DNA of 64,000 bases, taken from Ignelater luminosus (taxonomy: Eukaryota; Arthropoda; Insecta; Coleoptera; Elateridae). Below are positions 1 to 12,549 of the stretch, piece after piece (position 1 is the first letter of the stretch; every line of letters begins with the position of its first letter). Position numbers and translations under genes: made by a program. The notes under the pieces are model-generated. The model worked only from the letters and a program-made list of their open reading frames with translations, had not been told where the DNA came from and did no database searches. Where the stretch lies: the NCBI GenBank assembly GCA_011009095.1, contig VTPC01000052.1, positions 57,966 to 121,965 of the forward strand, written 5' to 3'.

Positions 1-2800
1 TTTTTCTAAACTCAATCTTAAATGTTTTGAAAAATCCTTTGTTTGTTTAAAGGCTAAGCTTCCATGTGTCTCTTTGATTGTGCAAAAGTCATCAAAAATT
101 TCTATTTAAATGAGAAAGTGGGGGATTTCTAATCATTTCATAAGGCATTAAATAGGTAAAATGGTTTAGAAAATCCTACAAACTTGCTGTAAACTATTTT
201 ATTAAAAACATCTTTCTACAGTTTACGGAATATCAACTTTTTTCTTATATTGCATTAAAAAGAAAAACGCATTTACATGTGACAGTTGTTATAATGTTAT
301 ACATGTGACAGTTACTACAATATTTACGTTGTTGTAGTGAGAAAAAGTCAGATATTGCATAAAATATTAAAATCACAAAACTAACTTTGCCTTTTTTCTG
401 GTTTTCCTCTACCAATTCTCTTGGGATTTGAATATTCCGAGTATCTGTGTCGATTCTTTATTAAACGTTAATATTAATTTTTCTAGTGACGGCAAAACTC
501 TCTAACTTATTAAGATCATAACTACACATTGTTGTGTACTATTTGTTAAATACGATTTTTCACGCATTCTTTAATGTATGTCCATGGTAGCTCGAAATAT
601 AATTATAAAGATTTAGCTAACGTAAAGAAAAAGTCGAAATGCAATGTACTGGAACGGACTAAAGTAACTGGATTCGCGAAATGAACACATTCAAGAGCAT
701 GCCTTTGTTTCAGATGTAAGTAAAGAGCCAAAGGAGACAAGAGAAAGAAACTGCGCAATTTAAACTGTATCCTTTATAAACAAAAATAAGTTCTTTATTG
801 ACCTATAGCCTAAACAATCTACAATTAAAGAAAATGCTACGAACGTTACCAATTACACAAGAATTTTCATTTTAATCTTGTACACTTTAAACTTGTTATT
901 CAAGTTTAGAAATTAGTTTACAAACATTCAGCCAGGACCCTTAGGTTACGATTATATGATAGTTACCCGTATTTGAGAATTGCTTGAAATTTCTTAACTT
1001 GAGATATTTATTATATTTCTACAAAGTAGGAAGTTTAATTTTAATCTTATACATTTTAAGTTTCTTGATAAATAACTGTCTAGTATATACAAATATTCCG
1101 TACTCATTTTCCAAGAACCCTTAGGCAAAGAATAGTTACGTACCTCCTTTTAAGAAACACAAACTTAAAAGGAAGTTCAAAGCACTAACTTATTTTAAAC
1201 TTACCAATAAATATAAAAGCTAAACCACCACAGAGATCTCGAAATGGACTTACCTGAAATGAAACAAAAAAAAGGTCATTAGTATTACAGCACATTTTCA
1301 GATATATCTAGATTTTGAGTAATTTCTTAGTAACATGTGGTACTTTTACGTGTTAACTATAAAAATTCTACCCTATACAGTATAAAGCTTCATGACTCAC
1401 GCAATCAGATCTTTTTGATAAGTCAATAAATAAGGTTTTTATCTTATTACTACCCACGTAGGCTTTTTTTTCTTATTATTGGATTTTTAACGTTTCACTA
1501 ACCCTTTCAAGCTAAATGTTCTCAAACATTTTTTTGTGGAAAGTATTTTTATAATTCATTTTTGTTTGCTGTTTTTAATTAATTCTATTGAACCGCTCGC
1601 ATTAATTTTGATTAAATTCATCTTTGTGTAAACTTTGTTTGAATTCCATAATAATAAAATTTTGCAAGTAGGTACTTCATTATATCAGCAATATAGCGTG
1701 AGGGTGGCCTAATTAAAACTTGGATTGTTTAGAAATGACTTTGTTTCATGTTTCTATAAATAAATTGGTTAATAAAGGAATAATAAATATTTATATATAC
1801 TTTACATTTGAAGCTAAATTACTTTTTCAATAAACTTTTAATAGATAATCCCAGGCATTAAGTTAGTTAGATATAATAGAATTTTTTGTGTATTTTGGCA
1901 TATTTTATCGTCACGCCAGTGCAGTTGAGTACTGTGAGGCTCCAAGCAGGTGTTATGGGTCATGCTAGCTATACTATGTTGATTTTTTACAGCTGTAATC
2001 GATCAAACTATATCATAACGGAACATTAAATGTATGCAATTTCCCTAACTATAAATTTATAAAATTTCTAGGAAAATCTACAATAAATATTTTATTGAGA
2101 TAAGAATGAGCTTAATACCGAGTATTAGAATGTTAGCTCAGATACACAGCAATAGTTAAATTCTGTAATTTTGTTTATTTATAAAAAAATTGTTAACATT
2201 TCCGCTTCTATTATAAACAGAATTGTGCGTGAAAACAAAAAACCTTTGACGCAAATAATAGCGCCAGACACGCTTGAAATACACCGTATCAAATTCTTTT
2301 AATTGCAGATTAATTCTTTGCTTAGGTTGTCGGAAAGTTAGAGCGAACTGATCTTCTTTGAGCGTTTTTTTCTTTTGCTAAATGTCAGCCGAAGAAAGCG
2401 TTTAATCGTCTTAAAGTTTGATTTAACTTTTTCCCAATGTGCTTTAGAAATTTGCTTTTAAAAATTTACATATTATCGTAGATTAATTAAAAGAAAAAGT
2501 ATACCTTACTTATAGTATAAATTGTTTGTATTATTGCCTTCCTTTATCACTTATCTGCTAGTAAATAATAACGCGATTTTGTTCTCTGCTTAAGGCATGA
2601 CAAAACTTCATTATTCCTACTATAAACAAGTCTACAAGGTTAAGTAAATGCAAAATTTTAATTTAATTTAAGATTGACGGCACGTGTAAGAAAGACAACT
2701 GCATTTGGTGATAAATAAATATCAACACTATGACTTTCAGTGCTTTTTGTAGATCAACTTAAAACTTTAAAAATGGCGCACAGGATCTCAAGTATGGAGT
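1..2800. other. AT-rich non-coding stretch
   Basis: I see no coding sequence, RNA gene or transposon core here on either strand. Reading frames are short and of random composition. The only structure I can point to is the degenerate duplication at 866-1140. The stretch reads as intron or intergenic DNA. Confidence 0.6.
866..1140. repeat. Degenerate two-copy tandem duplication, ~169-bp period
   Basis: Two successive blocks share the same order of words. Copy 1 (about 866-966) has TTTAATCTTGTACACTTTAA, then TACAAACATTC, then GACCCTTAGG and GATAGTTAC. Copy 2 (about 1035-1140) has TTTAATCTTATACATTTTAA, TACAAATATTCC, AACCCTTAGG and GAATAGTTAC. The shared TTAATCTT words begin at 872 and 1041, giving a period of 169. 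No coding potential is evident, so this looks like an old local duplication. Confidence 0.55.
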
Positions 2801-3328
2801 GATCTAAGTTAATAAGCCAACTAAAAATTTGATTATCGTCATCAAAAATGACTGTTCAACATAGAAGGCTACAAGCAGGGCTAACTTTCTGGTAAGGTAC
2901 CTGGGGCCTTGGGCGCCACGATTTTTGGGGGCGCCGCGTAATAGCGAATACACTTCTCCAGAGCCCAAAAGAAATAGGCCCACCATATACTTAAAAGTCC
3001 GAGGATTCCTATGGAGGCGCTAACATAATAATAGACAGAAACGTGCCAAAAGAATGTATGTGTCGGAATTGAAGACTGACCAAGAAAACTCAAACAGGGA
3101 CTTCTTTTTCTCCAATTTTGCACTTCACTGGGCATTCATTGAACGTATGATTAATGTTTTTTTAATTGCTATTTAGACGACAACAACAAAATGCTATATT
3201 ACAATAATAACAAATACAACAATAATAATTTTAAGCACAAAATGATTCACAAGGTCCGAAAACTATCTGTGAATTTTTGTAGTCAAAACCATCAAGGTCG
3301 CTGCATAAAGATATCTCAATTCTTTTGT
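2801..3328. other. No gene; short GC-rich patch
   Basis: A small GC-rich stretch near 2893-2942 carries two GGCGCC hexamers about 25 bp apart in an otherwise AT-rich surrounding. Minus-strand frames across it (2804-2986, 2881-3135) resemble no family I know. The rest is featureless. Confidence 0.4.
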
Positions 3329-3580
3329 TTAACAGTTTTCCACCAACGCATAGGTTTCAGAAAGATTTAAAATCCTTCGTTTTGCTAAGTCTGTATTAAT
3401 AAATGTTGCTATCAATGATCTGGTAACGTCTGAATTTGCAAAATAGTAATTTCGTGCCGTGAAACGAGCCCTGTACCGTTGCACTGCTAGGGTTCTGGTG
3501 GTCGTTATCGTATCCACTAACAGTGAACACTCCCGTTCTGTAAACTCTGTGAGCAGAGGACTGTTTCTTCTTTTGCACAA
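3329..3580 (-). pseudogene. Possible helix-turn-helix (DUF4817/mariner-type) fragment
   Basis: This 83-codon minus-strand frame begins MCKRRNSPLLTEFTEREC and continues with an Arg- and Thr-rich stretch (TLAVQRYRARF). The pattern of a charged start, a Y-x-A/R-RF core and a later hydrophobic turn faintly recalls the N-terminal HTH that insect IS630/Tc1-type transposases and DUF4817 proteins share. A firmer example of that motif lies in the foldback element at 28851-29045. No transposase body follows, so if the match is real this is an orphan fragment. It could equally be a chance frame. Confidence 0.25.
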
Positions 3581-3802
3581 TTAACCACGAGTGCTAACCA
3601 CCTGTTCCACCCTGTTGTAGAACATGACCGACAATCTCTAAGAATAAATATTGTTTATTCAAATCTTGTTCTTACTTCTTTCATATATTGAAAAGGCCAG
3701 ATACTGGAGCAAGGATAGTTTTTTATTTTTTTTATGTCTTAGCTAGGACAACAATTTAGCGTTGTGTACTAACATATATTGGCCGTTTTATTTTTTCTAC
3801 AA

Positions 3803-4186
3803 TTAGTTAGAGTGAAACTTTAAAGGAGATTGATTGACTGACTGTATAAATAGAGCAGAAGACATGCATTCTTCTTGGGCCTTTCTTTCGAATTTGTCTT
3901 CAAATGCGACGCTCAATTTAGGCATTTTTGCTGATGACAACATTTGTTTGCAGAAAGACATTCTTCCTTCTTGCTTATTGGAAATTTTCCTTTTTAACGT
4001 GAATGTGTAAACCTTTTTAGTTCTAAGAAGCTGTATCAGTGTCTCTTTGTGCATCAAAGCTCCAAAAGCATATTTCAAATTCTTTCTTGCAAGCTTCTCT
4101 TGAAAGTACTTCACCAGTTCTGCAAACGCCTTAGGTAAGTACAACTTCTCAATTGAATTTAAATGTGCACCGTCTTCCTTGTCCAT
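3803..4186 (-). CDS. Unrecognised 127-codon Lys-rich reading frame
   Basis: This is one of the longest uninterrupted minus-strand frames outside recognisable elements. It starts MDKEDGAHLNSIEKLYLPKA, is rich in Lys and Glu, and has no signal peptide, membrane segment or cysteine cluster. I do not recognise the family. The composition (KEKLARKNLKYAFG, KRKISNKQEGR) looks more like real decayed coding sequence than like AT-rich noise, possibly an element-derived fragment. No promoter or splice context supports a working gene. Confidence 0.25.
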   Translation of the reverse strand: MDKEDGAHLNSIEKLYLPKAFAELVKYFQEKLARKNLKYAFGALMHKETLIQLLRTKKVYTFTLKRKISNKQEGRMSFCKQMLSSAKMPKLSVAFEDKFERKAQEECMSSALFIQSVNQSPLKFHSN

Positions 4187-4189
4187 TTG

Positions 4190-4956
4190 AGCCCTACATT
4201 GGGTTTACTAATTAATCAGACACCGAAGATGTTAGTAGCATATTTTTTCTCCTTTGAATCGAGCTCTAGAGTTGCGACATTTTTTTCTGGGAGGACCTAT
4301 CTTCGCACAAAAAGTAAGGAAGTAAGGGAGTTCAATGTTAATGCTTCTTCAGCCTATATGAATGTTGTTAGTTGCGTTGATTCGCGAGGAAGAAGCTGAT
4401 CTTTGTTCCCGTTCATCATTAGTGGGTGGAAAGGTAGATTGGAACTTGTTGGACTCGGAGTGCAGCAGCAGGTGAATCAATGATCGTTGCAGCATTAGTA
4501 GTAGCGATAGAAGCGTTTGATGTTGTAGAGCAAGCGGCATTTGATGTACCATAAGTACCTAAAGTTGGTGTGTAGTGGGCGGTCCGCGGCAGGTGTGGCG
4601 TAAATAGAATTTATTTACTAAGTTGTAATAAGAATTGTTGAAGTAATTCAAACGTCGGCTTACTGGCAGAGGCTTCGTGTTGTGTGGAAGCTGATAAAAT
4701 CTTCTCCGGATGCTAATGATATCCCTTATAGCGTCAAGCAGATATGTTATAGGTGCTCACGTGCTTAGCGGATGGAATGCCAGATGTGGAGTTGAGAAGG
4801 CCGTTGTTAGAGCCAGCGATGGGGCAATGGATATGGTTAGATGGGCGGTGTTGGTCCACGATGATGCTGGTAAAGAAGCAAACAACGTAAGCAGAAGCAG
4901 AAATTGAACTTGCAATAATCAGGTGGATTCAGCATACTAATGGTATTCTATAGGGG
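4190..4956. other. No supported gene; moderately GC-richer sequence
   Basis: Between the Lys-rich frame and the CpG-rich patch, base composition is more balanced than in neighbouring DNA and short frames exist on both strands (for example 4163-4399 plus, 4349-4552 minus). None has a recognisable motif. It may be part of an old insertion together with the CpG-rich patch that follows. Confidence 0.35.
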
Positions 4957-5200
4957 GTGTCAAACCTACTAACGCCTCGGCCCGCAACGCGTTCAGAATG
5001 CCGACACACGAGAGAGCAAAGAAGTCAGTCACCCGCGCGAATAGGCGCGCTTCTCTCCCAAGGCAACAACGTGCGGTGGTGGAAATGGACACCGGCCCCG
5101 GTAGCCTGCGTCGCACCTCGCAGGGGGGACCGGAGATTGATGGCCGACGCTGCTCCTTCCAACGTAACGAAAGTTACCAGGAAAAACAGGTTACAGGAAT
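4957..5200. other. CpG-rich patch with overlapping frames
   Basis: About 240 bp are strikingly rich in G, C and CpG compared with the surroundings. Frames are open on both strands: plus 4957-5202 and 4998-5222, minus 5025-5282. The plus frame from 4998 (MPTHERAKKSVTRANRRASL) is Arg/Ser-rich, of the kind seen in N-termini of retroelement ORF1 proteins, but I cannot assign it. A second, smaller GC-rich patch lies at about 5440-5490. It could be a fragment of an inserted element or an unmethylated CpG island. Confidence 0.4.
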
Positions 5201-5220
5201 AAATTTTCAGCACTTTTTTT

Positions 5221-7984
5221 AGATTTGCTTTTATTTCAATTAGTGCGTTTAAATTATTCGATCCCGTAAGGACATCATCCACATATAAGTCTTCTTTGAT
5301 AATTTGAGATTCAATCGAATAATCTTCATTGATGTAATTTGTAGGGTTTATTTATTTAGCGATTTTTTCGATTTCCGCATCAACGTTTTAAGGCAGATTG
5401 TATTAACACTTTTAACATTAATTGGTGGTTAATCACTGCTGGGGAAGCACAGGGGGACCGGGCGCGCCTGCGACGGACAAGAAAGGCAAGGTAGAGAGTA
5501 CAAAACAAAACACTTTTGACAAAGTTGCTCACTTGTTCTAATGCTCTGTAATTCAATTCAACTGTCTTCTTGATAACTGTTGCTATTAGCTGACCTCAAC
5601 TAAGCTTTTTATAGCTTTGTGTTGCTTCTTTTTGCACAAGTTTTATGCCATTTTACCTTGCGAAGAATTGGAGAAAAATTTAGAGCTGTGAATCGAGGCA
5701 GATGCTTTGCTATCGAGAAGTATCCTGCATTACGGTAAGCATTATTTGGGTTATGTTAGAAACAATCAAGCAATCTATTCTGATTTACTCTTGTTTATTA
5801 GAGAAGTAATCCAGAACATTTTGCAGTTAGTGTGGATGATGGAACTGTTACTCTTAACAGTTTCTAAGACTAACCACAGTGAGGTAAGATGCATCCAATC
5901 AACAGGTCACAACTAGTTTAGTTCCCAGTCGCACAATTTTGACTAAGAATATTTGAAGATTCTATGTATTTAGTTTCTTTGTTACTTTCGTTCGTTTTGT
6001 CTACCGATTGTATTTTAATAAAAACATTTTTATGTAAAAGCAGAAGTGAAAATGCGAAGGTTATCAAACTCAGTAATAGCCCATGTTTGGGATTTTAAGA
6101 GCAGCGACATGCGTTACAGCCACCATCTTGTTTGTTAGGTCAATTTTAAAGAGCATTACGGGTTATATTTTCTAAAAAAGTTTTCTAAACGAGTATGCCA
6201 AGTCTGACACTTGTATCATCAAATGCATTATTAGAGCGGCATTCAACGGGTGCTGCTATTAAGAATAGGTGCAGTTACAATAATTATTGTACATAATTGC
6301 CATCCTACCAATAGCGTACCTCTCATTGATACATACTAATTATATTCACTCGGTCATTTAAATTCACATTTTTTTTAGTTGAAAATATCCAACATATCTG
6401 GCAGTACTTATTTAGTAATTACCAATCAAGTTAATTTTGTATATTCTGCCATAGATTAAAAATAAGCAGCTCTTATTACAACTCACAGCTGCAATAATAG
6501 TACCATTATAGGAAAGAATAATTTTCAATATATTAGTGTTATGAATTTTTGTAGTAAATCGATCATAAAAGCGAAAGACGCACAGAAAGTTTATTTTTAG
6601 GTAGTATAGAAAAAATATGTATCGTATAGAACCAACAAAAGAATATTGTCTTTCTTAAGGGCTTTCTCCTAATAAGTAGTTTTGTTATTTTTTTCTTTTT
6701 TCGTTGTTAGATAAATAACACACACGCTTGTTAGGTACAGACTTTCCTTATTAACTTATACCTACTAAAGACTTGAGTTCATCTATCATTAAAATTCCAG
6801 TCGCTACCAATTACTATGTAGCATTAATGGAGGCAATTACAACTGCACGTGGCTGTACACGTGCGTTAAGCAAAGCTGATATGCTTTTTATTATTCCTAG
6901 ATTGTTCAATTAGCAATTTCAAAAATTATTCAATAAAATACGTATATAAAAATTTGTTTTCCCTCTGAAGAGCATAACAATAACAATTTTGTCGGGAACG
7001 CTAACTCAAAGAAGAAACAAGAGTGATGCGATACGTCTACCATCTATTAAATTTTGTTTTGTATTAAAGGAAAAATATCACAATTGAATAAGTTTGAAAA
7101 TAGCAAAATAGTGACGAAGCCTTTATTTATTATTTTGAAAAGGCAAATATATGAAATTTTGAAGAAACATCTTGGTTATTTCACTAAAAATTGCTTTTGA
7201 GGTATCAATCAATTAGAATTCCATTTCAAATCCTCAATTTTGCTGTCAGGAGTGTTTTTCATTAAATTATTTCAGTAGGTTCCAGATCACCTAAACGCGT
7301 GAAAATTGAAACACAGTATTTACTTTACTTTAATGAAATGTCTTTAAGGACTATTTTTCTAAACAGTTTGGACCGCTGGAAAATTTCTTAATTATTAACA
7401 TCTTGTTGCCCAAAGTTCATTTTGTTTTGAAGTTTTCACCAACTTTGGATTTCTGGTTGAAAAAAATTCTTAAAAATATTAAATTATGCTGATCTATTAT
7501 CGGAGTGTGAATAAACCCTTTACGTTGTATAAAAACTATGAATGTATTAATCTGGTTTAAATAGAAAGACCCATCAAGTTTCTTAGAGTTATAAAGCTAT
7601 TTTAAATATGAAACATTTTAATTGAAATTTTGTAAAACTTCCAGTTCACAACGTAGTGGTTACACGCCCTCTTCAATCCACCCTGGCGTTCTTAACATTG
7701 CCCTTTTCAAAGACAGCCATACCAACTTTATTCCGTTAGCAACTTCGATTCTTGTTACAACTCCGTTACCCTTCTTCTGGTCTACTATATATGAATTTTC
7801 CAATTTTCTTATTTTTTATTGCTGACCAGTTTTTCGTGATCATCTAGAATGTCATTATGAACTACATTATCAGACTACAGATGTTGACATTTTAACCTCA
7901 AACATCTAGAATTTGCTTGTTTTTGCTTAACCACTTTTCTTTGCTGATAATCTAAAACATTATTGCAGCCCTAACTTTTATGAT
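5221..7984. other. No gene recognised
   Basis: This is AT-rich sequence with only short frames. The frame at 5707-5916 has no family signature. A stretch near 7640-7800 is more balanced in composition and may be an eroded part of the LINE that starts at about 7985, but I cannot show that. Confidence 0.5.
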
Positions 7985-9230
7985 TACATAGAACTCGTCC
8001 ACTGTCATGTATGTGAAGCACTATATAATGAAAAAGCACAATCCATTGATTTTACCATACCATAAGACGTTTGCAGGCTCATTAAATCAACGGAGCACCG
8101 CAAAGCTCTAGAGCATGATGATATAACTAATACCGCTCTAAAGAACTTACCGAGCACAACCTTAATGAGTTTAGTAAACATTATTAAAGCCATCTATACA
8201 GATTTTGCTATTAACTTTTACAAAACATTACATTTTGACAAAACTATTGCACAATCAGTCTCTTGTTATCCTGCGCCGGCTTCAACATGACGCAGATAAA
8301 TCCGGTGCTACAAATTATTTCGAGTCACTGACGGATTTAACAATAACTTCCACACAAGTGCTGTTGTCTTAAACATTTTAAAGGATTTCAATAGATATCC
8401 ATACAAGCTTAGTGAGATGAATTTCCTACTGTCTTTCCTATCGAGAGTTTCTTATTGAATTGCGCAAATCTCTATTTTCTCCAGTCCTCTATGTAATCTT
8501 GGCATGCTCACTACTAAAGTCGCGAAATTTCTATTGTATACCTTTACAATTTGTCGTGACCCTACTTTTATCTACCACCCTCCAGCAGTTGGCCACTGTT
8601 ATAAACGATTTTGCAACTCATAACTCTAAAAGCTAACCCAAAAAAACGTGCAGCTATTTTGTTCAGAATACGATATGTGCATCCAGACATGCGGATCAAA
8701 ATATATGGTAATCCTATTTCATGGCAAGAAGCAATCAAATATCTAGGTATACAACTAAATAACAGTCATCCGACTTGCACTATTATATGGTACCTCAATC
8801 TAGAGTCTTGCAGTACCGGCACATTTTAATCAACTGCAGACATGTCAAACCAAAACTTTCCAAATGACTTTCAATGCAACTGCAATATTATCAGTATACA
8901 TGATTCCCACTCTCTTTCAATCCTTAATTTAAAAGGTCTGCATTTATGACCCTGCCGAACACCATATCCACAAACGTTCCAAAATTTTACTGCAATTCAT
9001 TGGTTCACTTATTAGCCGATATAGAAGGTTTTTGATTTGCACCACATCAGTACTAAACAGAGAGAACGGTTCGGTAACGTTTTTGTCATGTATTTAGAAG
9101 GATCTTTTGATACTGACATCCTAAGATGAGCTCGATATAGACAGATATTGCCGAGATTTCAAAGTTTAGTGTAGGCGTTGTATTCCATAATACGCCAACA
9201 AAGACTGCTACTTATGAATTAATTAATAAT
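7985..9230 (+). mobile_element. Jockey/I-type non-LTR retrotransposon remnant (RT, possible RNase H)
   Basis: In broken plus-strand frames the region matches the middle and end of a Jockey/I-group ORF2. Near 8095-8190 the text EHDDITNTALKNLPSTTLMS corresponds to the conserved KAPGPDGIPNRALKNLP block of the reverse transcriptase. From 8650 to 8790 the frame reads PDMRIKIYGNPISWQEAIKY followed by LGIQLN, the thumb-side block (usual form: KYLGVxLD) after the YADD domain. Near 9130-9230 there are traces like an RNase H start (VGVVFHNTPTKTATYEL). The palm core between about 8230 and 8600 is badly eroded, and no 5' end, ORF1 or poly-A tail is visible. This is an old, 5'-truncated copy with many frame changes. 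Confidence 0.75.
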
Positions 9231-11114
9231 GACATGAATTTTTATTTGTGTTTTGGACTAGACTTTAGCAAAGTTGACAAATCTCATTTTCACTGCCACA
9301 AACAGTATGTTTCAGTTAACCTGTAAAAGAACAGCCCATAGTGATCTAATGAAAAGTAATTAGATTAGCAAGGTATTGTTCTGTATATGATAATGTTGTC
9401 AACTCATAGTAGTATAACCTAATTTTCTTCTTGCACGTGTCGATCAATCGATTTTATAATTGGTGAATATTGAAAATCTGATTTCTTGACCTCGAACTTA
9501 AAAAACCAGGCATTATAAAGTAGGCAAACAGTTTACAAATATAATTATGTTTACTTTTTCAAATTTGAACATACAAATGTAAAGCCATGCAAACGAGGTG
9601 CTGCAATTGCCTGCATACATAGGCGATGCGATCTATAAAAAGGTGCCTTAATTCGGAAAAGTCCATTTGCATCTTTAAGTGCATCTTATTCTGTAGACCT
9701 AAAGAATTGCGTTTAAAAAAGAACAGCTTCGTTTGTTAAAAATGCAGCCAGATAGGCAGCGTTTTGAAGATATAGGTCGTAAAATGATATTTTTAAGAAA
9801 AACGACTTTAAAGTTTTTTGTATATGCCACTTGATTATAACCATACGTAGAATAGCAAGATGATAACCCGCAGAACAGGTTTATAGCTTAAAATGCTGCC
9901 GAACATTACTAGAAACATTTGAAATTGAAATCTAAGAATCATTTCACCGGGATTTCGTTCCTTTGTCATAAATCAAAATTTAATTTTGGTATTCAATGTA
10001 CCTTTCTGTAGATCGCATCACATATACTAAATGACAAACAAACAGTAACGTAATCAAACTGCCTCGTTATCGTCTCTCCAAATAGTCTTAATATGCAATG
10101 GTATTACTAGTAAATCTCGTGACACATTTAACATTGTTTGGTGACACCAATACGAATTGGGCTGAAGTATACCTATTGAAGGTACCCAAAATCCGCTTAA
10201 AACTTTCAAACGCAGCTATTGAATTACACCCTTTATAGCCTTGAATTACAACTTTGCAACTTCCTTTTATAAAATTATCTTAAGATTCCCGAAGGAACTT
10301 TTAAGTAAAATAGTTTAAAGCCATGTAGCCACTGATAATTATACAATTGAGGAGTTAAAATATTCAAATAGGAAAATCCGCTTAAAGTTAAAAAAAATAT
10401 TAGTAATAGTAACACCAAAGCAAAAAATGATTGTAGATTAAAATCAAGTAAGAATATAGAGCATTTAAGAAAAAACATTGCGACTTCAGGTGGCTGAATA
10501 AATAACCGACTCTTGGAGGAAATAAATAGGTAACTCTCCTATGGTTTTTAACTAAGTTCTGTTCATTCCATTAAACTTCTCAGCTGTGTTCATAAACGGT
10601 TCATTTACCAATAGCTTCCCGTACCTGTTTCTATGATAATCAGTCCAGATTTAGCTTTGTTGCTTTTTGATTCATGTATCTATGTATAGCTTCTCTAAGA
10701 AAACACTTGGGTATTGCTAGAGATCTGGTTTAAAGAATGAGTTTTCCTATTTAAGCTTAGCTAAACAATTTACTTCTTCGTGTCCTTAATGTCCACTGTG
10801 CGGGGCACCCAAATTGCTTTCATTGTATTGAGACCCTTCAGGGTGCACAGTGCGTCGAGTTATAACGTCATTCCTACCCCTTGAAGATTCTTGGCTGGCG
10901 TCTGATTGTCTAAATGTGTATATGAATCAGTTACTTAATTTCCTCTTAGATTTTTTCTTCCGCGCTTTAATATTGCATATACATCTGCCTAACAAACTGT
11001 GACATATTTATTTAAAAACAGCCAAAGCTCCACCTTCAGTTTTATTTTATATTTTTCTGCTCCCGTGCCTTTCAAGGTCTCTGATCTGTTTTTAGACATT
11101 TGTTTAGCATTATC
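9231..11114. other. No gene recognised; one imperfect stem-loop
   Basis: No coding family was seen. At about 10793-10855 the words CACTGTGCGGGGCACCC and GGGTGCACAGTG can pair as an imperfect stem of about 12 bp with a 4-nt bulge and a ~30-nt loop. Nothing else stands out. Confidence 0.5.
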
Positions 11115-11336
11115 TCAGGTTGCCTCGGCAATGGTTACTTGAAGATTTTTGTCCAAGTGTGTTGCTGGCGTAGAATAGTTGAATCTCATGCCGAATACAG
11201 AGTCGCTTATTCTTTTCAAAACTGAGTAGTGGCTTGAGTCTGTATTTCTTAGGTTTCCTGCGTTTTGTACTTTACGCAAGAACCTTCTTGCTTCTCCTTC
11301 TATTTCAAGCAGAGGAAAACTCGGAAAGATCTCCAT
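11115..11336 (-). CDS. Unrecognised 73-codon reading frame
   Basis: The minus-strand frame begins MEIFPSFPLLEIEGEARRFL and continues with mixed, protein-like composition (Asn, Arg, Ser, Thr well represented). Related composition continues past the stop towards 11040. I do not recognise a family. The neighbouring DNA holds only transposon remnants, so an element origin is plausible but undemonstrated. Confidence 0.2.
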   Translation of the reverse strand: MEIFPSFPLLEIEGEARRFLRKVQNAGNLRNTDSSHYSVLKRISDSVFGMRFNYSTPATHLDKNLQVTIAEAT

Positions 11337-11909
11337 TGTTATCCTAGCTGTTTACATTGCCACTGTTATTCCTAAACAAGCCAATTTTTAATTCTTGGGT
11401 AGTTTGATTTTGGTATGCAGCGGCTTAGGTCACCATACCAAGGCTGTATTGTATGTTAACGCTTTTCTAATAATCTTATAAAGACTTACAATGTAAGATT
11501 CATTGGCAATAATAACGATTATAAAAGATAAAATCCGAATTATATAATATAAACCAGGATGAATTTTCGAGTTCAAACGACAAAGAAAAATTAATTTTTC
11601 ATGATAAATAAAAAACAAACGCCATAAGTAACTAAATCTCAGGCTTCAATAGATGAGATGTGTATTATAGTAGTAGATTTTACCCCCAGATTAGGAACAA
11701 GCAAATAAACAGAGAAAACAGAAAGTTTCAGAGGTAACAGGTAGTAAACCTTGCACAAAGTCAGAAATTGTAGTGAATACGTTGCATTATTGTGCATTAA
11801 AAGTATTTTTATCTAGAGATTGTGTTTAGACCTAAATCTGGCTCATATGTTTAGTTTCAGTCAATTTATACAACTCTGTGAACTAACTTCAAGATAGCTC
11901 CAAAAAACA

Positions 11910-12465
11910 CTGGCGGGAAATAAATTAGGGTGACTCAAATTGGGATGGTCTAGGTTTATGTTTGCAAATGGTAAATCATTGTATTAGTAGGCGCTGAGTC
12001 ATTAGTTTTCGAAGAAATGTTATCCGTGAATATGGAGAAGACCATGAGAAAGATATGCTCCAGTTTGTATTGACGAGCAACTTCCGTTTGGCGATGAGTC
12101 GGTTATCATTTGGACAGGAATCTCTTCACAAGCACGCATAGAGTTAGTCGTCATACAGAATGGCCTACCTGACAGCCCACAGGTGCATGACGGAAGTCCT
12201 AGAAAATCATGTTATGCCTTTCATGCTCACCATGGGCGAGTATAGCATTTTAGTGCAAGGTAATGCAAGACCTCACGTAGCGAGAGTTGCCAGAGAATAT
12301 CTGAATGCAGTAGGCATTAACCGGTTTGATTGGCCAGCCCTCATGCTTTCCGATTCAATATTGACTATTAACAATGAATCACAATTTTATATTATAAACT
12401 TAGAACCAACTTAGAATAAAAAAACCAACACAATTTCAAAGTGACCTAAATTTTTTGCTCGCCAG
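11910..12465 (+). mobile_element. Internally deleted Tc1/mariner transposon with both TIRs
   Basis: Left end CTGGCGGGAAATAAATTAGG (from 11910) and the reverse complement of the right end, CTGGCGAGCAAAAAATTTAG (ending 12465), form imperfect ~30-bp terminal inverted repeats. The dinucleotide after the right end is TA and before the left end is CA, consistent with a TA target duplication that has mutated once. Inside, the plus frame from 12160 reads LTAHRCMTEVLENHVMPFM and then GNARPHVARVAREYLNAVGI, the region around the second catalytic Asp of mariner-type DDE transposases (usual text: DNARPHVA). That Asp is Gly-Asn here. At 556 bp it is far shorter than the ~1.3 kb of an intact element. Dead copy. 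Confidence 0.8.
12160..12414 (+). pseudogene. Mariner transposase fragment (middle of DDE domain)
   Basis: An 84-codon frame opens in the tail of the conserved block before the second catalytic acid and runs through WPALMLSDSI, the counterpart of WPARSPDLNPIEH. After that the family sequence stops and unrelated AT-rich codons close the frame. The segment just upstream (about 12060-12150, another frame) still shows an eroded FGDESVIIWTGIS block, equivalent to the beginning of the catalytic domain. The paired HTH DNA-binding region is absent. Confidence 0.75.
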
Positions 12466-12549
12466 TATTATCAAATTTTATTATTTTGCACTTCACATAA
12501 TTTTTCAAAGTTTATCTCATGATTATTGCCCTGAAATAGAAATTCGTCC

